The notes under the pieces were generated by a model, which saw only the letters and a list, made by a program, of their open reading frames with translations, was not told the origin of the DNA and did not search any database. From Pseudomonadota bacterium (GTDB lineage Bacteria > Pseudomonadota > Gammaproteobacteria > Steroidobacterales > Steroidobacteraceae): 11,856 nt of DNA. Location: positions 1 through 11,856 of the forward strand of contig JAKBCE010000074.1 in the NCBI GenBank assembly GCA_021808195.1. Reading direction: 5' to 3'. Positions 6,481 through 11,856 of this stretch are shown piece after piece (positions within the stretch are counted from its first letter, which is position 1; every line of letters begins with the position of its first letter). Position numbers and translations under genes: made by a program.

Positions 6481-6514
6481 GTCGCGTCCGTCGTACCTGT
6501 ACCACGGATGCGAC
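6481..6514 (+). promoter_or_regulatory. Imperfect inverted repeat / leader hairpin upstream of the TonB receptor gene
   Basis: GTCGCGTCCGT (6481-6491) pairs with ACGGATGCGAC (6504-6514) with a single G-T wobble. This gives an 11-bp stem with a 12-base loop that itself holds two GTAC palindromes. It lies about 50 bases before the ATG and just after the predicted transcription start. It could be an operator for a dimeric repressor or an RNA control element. No T-run follows, so it is not a simple terminator. Confidence 0.4.
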
Positions 6515-6552
6515 GACTGATTTGCCCGATTAGAACGATGCCCAGAGCACTT

Positions 6553-6557
6553 GGGAG
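6553..6557 (+). promoter_or_regulatory. Ribosome binding site fixing the TonB receptor start at 6566
   Basis: GGGAG lies 8 bases before ATG at 6566. It overlaps the alternative in-frame TTG at 6551, so the longer reading from TTG is unlikely. Confidence 0.65.
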
Positions 6558-6565
6558 AACAACTG

Positions 6566-9500
6566 ATGACAAAGAACACGCTTGTTCGGCGAGCGATTCA
6601 CCTTGCCCTTGCGAACGCCGCAGCGGCTTCCGTGGCGCTGCCCGCGTTGGCCTCGCCAGCTCCGCAACCACAGACAGTGCCGCAACCGTCTTCGACCAGC
6701 TCCACCTCCAATCAGCCGCCCGCTCCGGTGGCCGCGCTGCACGAGGTGGTGGTGACCGGTTCACGCATCTACATCCCCGGACTGAAGTCGATCAGCCCGG
6801 TGACCTCGATCAGCGCCAAGACGATCGCCGAGACGGGCGCGACCACCATCGAGGACGTGCTGAACCAGCTGCCGCAGGTCACCGCTGATCAGGGCGCGAT
6901 GTCGTCCAACGGCGCGACCGGTACGGCGTCGGTCAATCTCCGTGACCTCGGCCCGAACCGCACCCTGGTGCTGGTCGACGGGCGGCGACTGATGCCGGGT
7001 GACTCCGGCACCAATGTGGCCGACATCGACAACATTCCCGCGGCGCTGGTCCAGCGCGTCGATGTTCTGACGGGCGGCGCTTCGTCGGTGTATGGCGCAG
7101 ACGCAGTGGCGGGTGTTGTCAACTTCGTCATGAACGACCACTTCCAGGGCTTCCAGATCGACGCGAATGCTTCGGCGTATCAGCACGATCAGCACTCGAC
7201 CTTCTACGGCGGGTTCGCGCCGGCGACCGGTTATGGCAAGGCCAGCAGCTCGCTGATGGATGGTGCGGAAAAGGACGTCACGTTCATCCTGGGTAGCGAT
7301 TTCGCCGGCGGCAAGGGCAACGCGACCGGCTACCTCAGCTACCGCACGTCCCAGCCGGTCCTGCAGGCGAGTCGTGACTTCAGCCGGTGCACGCTCGCGA
7401 CGAACAGCCACGGCGCGGTCTCCTGCAGCGGCTCGAGCACCTCGGCGACCGGCGGTTTCTTCGCGACCGATGCGCCCGGACAGAACGGCTACAACTTCGG
7501 CATGTTCGAGTCGACGGTGAATCCCGCAACCGGTGAGTTCACGCAATATCCGGGCGGCGTGGGATTCCCGCACTTCAACTACGGCACCTATAATTACTAC
7601 ATCCGCCCCGATACCCGATGGAACGGGGGCTTCTTCACGCATTACAACATCGACGACAACCATCAGGTATTCGCCGATTTCATGTTCATGCAGGATCACA
7701 CGAATGCGCAGATCGCTCCCAGCGGCGCGTTTCTGGCCTCGGGTCTCGGCGTCAATCCGGTCACCGGAGTGCCGAACGGCGGCTGGAGCGTCAATTGCAA
7801 CAACCCGTTGCTGTCGGCGGGCGAGCAATCCACCCTGTGCGGCACCGCGGCGACCGGCGTCGCCTCGGTAGCGTTCGGACGTCGCAACGTCGAGGGCGGC
7901 AATCGCGTTGACGACCTGACGCATACCGGCTTCCTGATGACGATTGGGAGCAAGGGAAACATCACCAACAACCTGTCGTACGATGTCTACCTACAGGAGG
8001 GCCTCACGCTGTTGACGGAGAACTATCAGAACGACCTCTCCAAGCGCAAGCTGACGCTCGCTCTGAATGACGTTCTTCAGAACGGGCAGGTAGTCTGCGC
8101 GGCCAACGCCAATGGTGCCAACGGCGCTCCGGGTTGCGTGCCGTACGACATCTGGGGTCTCGGAACCCCGCTGTCCGCGCAGTACACCAACGCCGCCGGA
8201 GGTCCGACCGCAGCGTCGGTGGCGTATGTCGGTGCCCCGGGTCTCTCGCAGTCGCGGACCGAGGAGCGCATCTACCACGCGGACTTCACGTACGACGGAA
8301 CCTCCGCGGGATGGAAGCTCCCGACCGCCAACGAGGGCTTGGTGACGAACTTCGGCTTCGAGTACCGGTCGGACTTCACCAAGTTCATCCCGGACGAAGA
8401 GTTCCTCACCGGCGATCTCGCCGGTCAGGGCGGCGCCACGCTGCCGTTGAGCGGCTCTCTGGGCGTCAAGGAAGCCTTCATTGAAATGCGCTTGCCGCTG
8501 GTGGAGGACAAGCCGTTCATGAAGGAAATCTCGATCAACCCAGGCTACCGCTTCTCGAAGTACGACGCCGGGTTCTCGACGAACACGTACAAGATCGGCG
8601 CGGACTGGTCGCCGGATTCGAGCTTCCGGGTGCGTGTCGGCTACAACCGTGCCGTGCGGGCACCGAACCTCGGTGAGCTGTTTGCCACGCAGACGGTGCA
8701 GCTCGACGGCAGCACTGATCCGTGCGCAACCGGCGGGTTCGGCACCACGGCCGGCTACGTCACGTCGGCCCCGAACAACGCCCAGCTGGAGGCAGCGCGG
8801 AAGAGCGCCTGCTTGGCGCACGGCGTGACGGCGGCCCAGTACGGCCAAAACGGTCTGCCGGGCAACCCGGCCGGCCAGTACAACGGACTGACGGGCGGCA
8901 ACCCGAACCTGAAGCCCGAGACGGCCGATACGTACACCTTCGGCCTCGTGTACACGCCGACGTACGTGCCGAGCCTGAGCGCCACGATCGACTACTACGA
9001 CATCAAGATCACGAACGTCATCAGCACCTATGGCGCGAACCTGATCGTCAATCAGTGCGTGCTCAGCAACAACCCGTTCTTCTGCGGCTTCGTCCACCGC
9101 GACGGTTCAGGATCGATCTGGCTGTCGAACACCGGCTATGTGTACGACCCGCTGGAGAACCTGGGATTCCTGTGGGAGCGCGGCGCCGATGTCGGCGTGC
9201 ACTACCGCGAGAGCCTGGGCCGCTTCGGCGCGATCGACTACACGTTCAATGGAACCTACGTGGGCTCGTTCATCACCGAGCCGTATGCGGGGTCCGGGTC
9301 GTACAACTGCGCGGGCTACTTTGGTGGAACGTGCGGCAATCCGCTGCCGAAGTGGCGTCATGTGCTCAGTGCCACCTGGGAAACGCCGATCCCGAGCCTG
9401 GACGTCGGCGTGCGGTGGCGTCATTTCGGCAACACCGAGATCGATGCGGCCAACCCCTCGCCGCTGCTGTCCGGCACTTTCCAGAAGGACTCGCAGTGGA

Positions 9501-9712
9501 CCGGTACGCGCGATTACCTGGACCTGAGCGCCGGCTACACGGTGGTGAAGGGTGTGCAGGTGATCGTCGGGTGCAACAACGTGCTTGACAAGGACCCGCC
9601 GGTCCTCGCCAATGACACGCTGCCGCCGCCGTTCTTCAACGGCAATACCTATCCGCAGGTGTACGACACCCTGGGCCGGTACGTGTTCATGAACATCAAG
9701 GCGGACCTCTAA
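6566..9712 (+). CDS. TonB-dependent outer-membrane receptor
   Basis: This 1048-residue protein is read from the ATG with a good Shine-Dalgarno. Residues 1-30 are a signal peptide ending PALA before SPAPQP. A Pro/Ser/Thr-rich linker leads to a TonB box-like HEVVVTG (59-65). The plug domain (about 70-195) has the typical segments TIEDVLNQLPQV, NRTLVLVDGRRL and GGASSVYGADAVAGVVNFVM. The remainder is a 22-strand-type beta barrel with YRTSQPV, RVRVGYNRAVRAPNLGELF, NPNLKPETADTYTFGLVY, WRHVLSATWETP and a final DTLGRYVFMNIKADL. It acts in the outer membrane, importing a large or scarce ligand using TonB energy. The ligand cannot be read from the sequence. Six closely spaced Cys pairs lie in the barrel region: C275/C287, C411/C425, C511/C524, C720/C749, C831/C840 and C915/C923. 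A lone C1003 sits where relatives usually have a hydrophobic residue (G-C-NNVLDKDPP). The last residue is Leu, not the usual aromatic. The gene is closed by its own terminator. Confidence 0.95.
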   Translation: MTKNTLVRRAIHLALANAAAASVALPALASPAPQPQTVPQPSSTSSTSNQPPAPVAALHEVVVTGSRIYIPGLKSISPVTSISAKTIAETGATTIEDVLNQLPQVTADQGAMSSNGATGTASVNLRDLGPNRTLVLVDGRRLMPGDSGTNVADIDNIPAALVQRVDVLTGGASSVYGADAVAGVVNFVMNDHFQGFQIDANASAYQHDQHSTFYGGFAPATGYGKASSSLMDGAEKDVTFILGSDFAGGKGNATGYLSYRTSQPVLQASRDFSRCTLATNSHGAVSCSGSSTSATGGFFATDAPGQNGYNFGMFESTVNPATGEFTQYPGGVGFPHFNYGTYNYYIRPDTRWNGGFFTHYNIDDNHQVFADFMFMQDHTNAQIAPSGAFLASGLGVNPVTGVPNGGWSVNCNNPLLSAGEQSTLCGTAATGVASVAFGRRNVEGGNRVDDLTHTGFLMTIGSKGNITNNLSYDVYLQEGLTLLTENYQNDLSKRKLTLALNDVLQNGQVVCAANANGANGAPGCVPYDIWGLGTPLSAQYTNAAGGPTAASVAYVGAPGLSQSRTEERIYHADFTYDGTSAGWKLPTANEGLVTNFGFEYRSDFTKFIPDEEFLTGDLAGQGGATLPLSGSLGVKEAFIEMRLPLVEDKPFMKEISINPGYRFSKYDAGFSTNTYKIGADWSPDSSFRVRVGYNRAVRAPNLGELFATQTVQLDGSTDPCATGGFGTTAGYVTSAPNNAQLEAARKSACLAHGVTAAQYGQNGLPGNPAGQYNGLTGGNPNLKPETADTYTFGLVYTPTYVPSLSATIDYYDIKITNVISTYGANLIVNQCVLSNNPFFCGFVHRDGSGSIWLSNTGYVYDPLENLGFLWERGADVGVHYRESLGRFGAIDYTFNGTYVGSFITEPYAGSGSYNCAGYFGGTCGNPLPKWRHVLSATWETPIPSLDVGVRWRHFGNTEIDAANPSPLLSGTFQKDSQWTGTRDYLDLSAGYTVVKGVQVIVGCNNVLDKDPPVLANDTLPPPFFNGNTYPQVYDTLGRYVFMNIKADL

Positions 9713-9751
9713 CGCTAGATCAATCAGCAACAGGGAACTGACCTGTCCATT

Positions 9752-9793
9752 GCGCCCCCTTGCGGCTGAACCGTGAGGGGGCGCGTTTCTTTT
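9752..9793 (+). terminator. Intrinsic terminator of the TonB receptor gene
   Basis: GCGCCCCCT (9752-9760) pairs perfectly with AGGGGGCGC (9776-9784) across a 15-base loop that can also pair CGG with CCG. It is followed by GTTTCTTTT (9785-9793). A strong GC stem, a T-rich tract and a position 40 bases after the receptor stop make this a confident Rho-independent terminator. A small ACAGG/CCTGT hairpin (9730-9746) precedes it. Confidence 0.85.
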
Positions 9794-9805
9794 GGGAGCT
9801 CGCAA

Positions 9806-9835
9806 TTGGCATGGCGGGCGCTGAGCGCTTATCCT
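9806..9835 (+). promoter_or_regulatory. Candidate promoter of the TPR-sulfotransferase gene, predicting a leaderless mRNA
   Basis: TTGGCA (9806-9811, 5/6 match to -35) is followed after 18 bases by TATCCT (9830-9835, 4/6 match to -10). The -10 box ends only 7 bases before the ATG at 9843, so transcription would begin at or next to the start codon. This fits the absence of any Shine-Dalgarno: the bases before the ATG are pyrimidine/GC (CCTCCGCGCG). The element lies just after the receptor terminator, as expected if the two genes are separate transcription units. Confidence 0.4.
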
Positions 9836-9842
9836 CCGCGCG

Positions 9843-11831
9843 ATGTCAGTTCCAGATGCTCCGGTAGACTCATTCCAGGCCCTGCAGGGGGCTCTGGTCC
9901 ACCTGCGGCACCAGTGGCGCGGGGGAGGGGCGCACCAGGCGGCGCTGCGGCAGATGGAGGCGTTGCAGGAGAGTTATCCACTATCGGGCCTGTTGTGGCA
10001 GGAGCGGGGGTTGTGCCTCTATGCCCGCGGGGAGCGGGAGGCTGCCGAGGCGGCGCTGCGTCGAGCCGTCGAGCTCAATGATGCGCTGCCCGAAGGCTGG
10101 CGGGCACTGCTGGCGATTGCGCAGGCTGCGGGCCGGAGTCAGGAAGTCACACGTGCCGCGGCGGCACTGGCCAAGCTGGAGAGTCTTCCGGCGGAGCTTC
10201 TGCAGGGGTCCAGCTGTCTCAGTGAGGGCGATCTCGATAGAGCGGAAGCCCTGATCCGCGGGTTTCTGGTCAAACACGGACCGCATCTCGACGGCATGCG
10301 GTTGCTGGCGCAACTGTCCGTCGACCGCAAGAGCTACGACGATGCGGAGCTACTGCTCGAGGCGGTACTGGACCGCAAGCCGGATTATCACGATGCTCGC
10401 TACGAACTCGGCATGGTGTTCATCCTGCGGCGGCGGTTCTATCCCGCCTTGCTGCAGGCGCAGCGGCTGCTGGCGCTGAATCCCGGGGATCGCAAGACGC
10501 GGCTGTTGTATGCCAACGCCTGTGAGGGACTCGGCAAGTTCGAAGAATCGCTGCGGGTGTTTCGCGAGTTGCTGGCCGAGCACCCCGACGATTCGGAACT
10601 CGAATTCAAGATCGCCTTTGCGCTGAGGAACAGCGGCAGAGCTCAGGATGCCGTCGAGGCCATCCGCCACGTGATGCGCCTGGAGGGCTCGCTCGGTGCG
10701 GCGTACGCCGCCCTAGCCGACATGAAGACCTATCGCTTCAGCGACGCGGAAATCGACGACATGCGCCGGATCGCGGCCGATCCGCAACTAGCCTCACAAC
10801 ACCTTCCGGTGTCCTTCGCGCTGGGCAAGGCGCTCGAGGACCGCAAGGAGTACGACGAATCATTCCGCAGTTATGCGCAGGGAAACTCGCTGCGACGCGG
10901 GGAAGGCCGCTACAAGCGGCTGGCGACCGAACGTATGGTCGAGATGCGCGAGGCGCTGTTTACGGCGGAGTTCTTCGCTGCGCGTCGGGGCGCAGGCTAC
11001 CCTAGCCCTGACCCCATATTCATTGTCGGGATGCCGCGCGCCGGCTCCACGCTGCTCGAGCAGATTCTTGCTTCGCACTCGCAGGTGGACGGAACGCTGG
11101 AGTTGCCGGAGATTCCTCGCCTAGTCAAGCAGTTCCGTGCTCGCCGGTCGGAGGAGCCGGATCATTTTGCGCGGGTCGTCTCCGATCTCAGTGCAGCGGA
11201 GCTGCGCCGCCTCGGGGAGATCTACATCGAGGAAACACGAGTCTATCGTGAGCAGGCGCCTTTCTTCATCGACAAAATGCCATCGAACTTCCAAGATATC
11301 GGGTTCATTCATCTCATTCTGCCGAATGCAAAGATCGTCGATGCGCGGCGCGACGCCATGGCCTGCTGCTTCAGTAACTTCCAGCAGCTATTCGGCAACG
11401 GGCAGGACTTCAGCTACGACCTCGGCGACGTTGGCCATTACTACCGGAACTACGTTCGCCTGATGGATCACTGGGACCGGGCTCTACCGGGGAAGGTGCT
11501 GCGTATCTGGCACTCGGACACGGTCAATGACTTCGACGGCACTGTACGGCGCGTGCTTGAGTACTGCGGCCTGCCGTTCGAGCAGGCGTGCCTGCAGTTC
11601 TACAAGACCGAGCGCAGTGTACGAACGGTGAGCTCTGAGCAGGTGCGCCAACCCATAAATCGGGCCGGCATCGACCGCTGGCGGCACTACGAGCGATGGC
11701 TCGGCGAACTGAAGGAGGCTCTCGGTCCGCTCGCCGACTCCACGTTCGAGGCGACGCACGGCTTGGCGCGCGTCGGCGTAATTGACGGCGCACCGGCCGC
11801 AACGCCGCTTGGCTCAGTCCATCCCCGCTAG
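9843..11831 (+). CDS. TPR protein with C-terminal PAPS-type sulfotransferase domain
   Basis: This 662-residue protein has no signal peptide and is probably cytoplasmic. Residues about 10-345 are TPR-like helical repeats, for example ERGLCLYARGEREAAEAALR, DARYELGMVFILRRRFYPAL and LLYANACEGLGKFEESLRVF. Residues about 390-630 form a sulfotransferase domain (Sulfotransfer_3/tyrosylprotein-sulfotransferase-like). The 5'-phosphosulfate-binding loop is PIFIVGMPRAGSTLLEQILA (391-410). A FIDKMPSNFQDIGFIHLILP segment (475-494) follows. The 3'-phosphate-binding region is IVDARRDAMACCFSNFQQLF (498-517), with candidate contacts R502/R503 and S511. The late motif RQPINRAGIDRWRHYERWL (602-620) closes the domain. 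The family transfers sulfate from PAPS to a hydroxyl or amino group; the acceptor here is unknown. The roughly 30 residues after 630 form a low-complexity tail outside the domain. The gene is separated from the TonB receptor by a strong terminator and has no Shine-Dalgarno. The role of the TPRs in acceptor recognition is inference. Confidence 0.93.
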   Translation: MSVPDAPVDSFQALQGALVHLRHQWRGGGAHQAALRQMEALQESYPLSGLLWQERGLCLYARGEREAAEAALRRAVELNDALPEGWRALLAIAQAAGRSQEVTRAAAALAKLESLPAELLQGSSCLSEGDLDRAEALIRGFLVKHGPHLDGMRLLAQLSVDRKSYDDAELLLEAVLDRKPDYHDARYELGMVFILRRRFYPALLQAQRLLALNPGDRKTRLLYANACEGLGKFEESLRVFRELLAEHPDDSELEFKIAFALRNSGRAQDAVEAIRHVMRLEGSLGAAYAALADMKTYRFSDAEIDDMRRIAADPQLASQHLPVSFALGKALEDRKEYDESFRSYAQGNSLRRGEGRYKRLATERMVEMREALFTAEFFAARRGAGYPSPDPIFIVGMPRAGSTLLEQILASHSQVDGTLELPEIPRLVKQFRARRSEEPDHFARVVSDLSAAELRRLGEIYIEETRVYREQAPFFIDKMPSNFQDIGFIHLILPNAKIVDARRDAMACCFSNFQQLFGNGQDFSYDLGDVGHYYRNYVRLMDHWDRALPGKVLRIWHSDTVNDFDGTVRRVLEYCGLPFEQACLQFYKTERSVRTVSSEQVRQPINRAGIDRWRHYERWLGELKEALGPLADSTFEATHGLARVGVIDGAPAATPLGSVHPR

Positions 11832-11839
11832 CAGCCTGT

Positions 11840-11854
11840 CGGACTGGGGGTCCG
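11840..11854 (+). terminator. Possible hairpin after the sulfotransferase gene, cut by the window end
   Basis: CGGAC (11840-11844) and GTCCG (11850-11854) form a 5-bp stem around TGGGG, nine bases after the stop codon. Whether a T-run follows cannot be seen because the window ends at 11856. It could be the start of a terminator or part of some other repeat. Confidence 0.25.
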
Positions 11855-11856
11855 GG

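Larger units (their letters stand above)
6258..6565. other. Divergent intergenic regulatory region (308 bases)
   Basis: This is the longest gene-free stretch in the window, lying between two divergently read genes. An AT-rich core (about 6355-6410) includes a run of T residues at 6367-6374. A GC-richer receptor-side leader has candidate promoter and hairpin elements, listed separately. A small inverted repeat AAGCA-CCACA-TGCTT sits at 6333-6347. I see no credible small gene with its own ribosome binding site here. Confidence 0.7.

Noticed and set aside
6551..6565. In-frame TTG start for the TonB receptor, five codons upstream
   Set aside because: The TTG overlaps the GGGAG Shine-Dalgarno that serves ATG 6566, and the signal peptide is better formed from the ATG.
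6761..7924. Minus-strand open frame of 387 codons opposite the TonB receptor
   Set aside because: The receptor reading has clear signal peptide, plug and barrel motifs. The antisense product is Arg/Val/Ala-rich low-complexity with no family resemblance.
7991..9097. Minus-strand open frame of 368 codons opposite the TonB receptor
   Set aside because: It is a shadow frame of the same kind, with no ribosome binding site or domain, lying fully inside the receptor gene.

Overview
This window is about 11.9 kb of GC-rich DNA with tightly packed genes. It is most likely chromosomal DNA of a gammaproteobacterium of the Steroidobacter/Solimonas/Xanthomonadales type. That placement is an inference from three things: base composition, the style of the 1048-residue TonB-dependent receptor, and the mix of TPR-sulfotransferase, TPR-oxygenase and PKHD-hydroxylase genes. 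No RNA gene, CRISPR array, complete insertion sequence or phage gene is visible.

Left part (1-2079): the C-terminal end of a DUF192 protein (+) enters from the left. It converges on a small lipoprotein gene (-, 355-696). A shared intergenic region (697-846) separates the lipoprotein gene from two co-directional genes: an exported protein of unknown function (847-1407) and, 9 bases later, a PKHD-type Fe(II)/2-oxoglutarate hydroxylase of the YbiX/PiuC family (1417-2079).

Middle (2080-6257, all on -): read from right to left, this is a probable three-gene operon. It encodes a 600-residue TPR protein ending in a putative 2OG-Fe(II) oxygenase domain, an exported double-domain retropepsin-like aspartic protease, and a TPR protein ending in an aspartyl/asparaginyl beta-hydroxylase domain. 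The last gene meets the PKHD gene tail to tail with no base between the two stop codons. The stops sit at the centre of a perfect 24-base palindrome.

Right part (6258-11831): an AT-richer divergent promoter region of about 300 bases precedes a large TonB-dependent receptor gene (+, 6566-9712). That gene closes with a clear intrinsic terminator. Next comes a TPR-sulfotransferase gene (+, 9843-11831), which appears to have its own promoter and possibly a leaderless mRNA.

Together the window holds three Fe(II)/2OG oxygenases from three different subfamilies and a PAPS-type sulfotransferase. Three of these four enzymes carry long N-terminal TPR arrays and all four lack signal peptides. Beside them lie an outer-membrane transporter and an exported aspartic protease. 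The sequence fits a hydroxylation/sulfation system coupled to an envelope uptake or processing function, but no substrate gene or precursor peptide can be identified. The functional link between the genes is inference from proximity.
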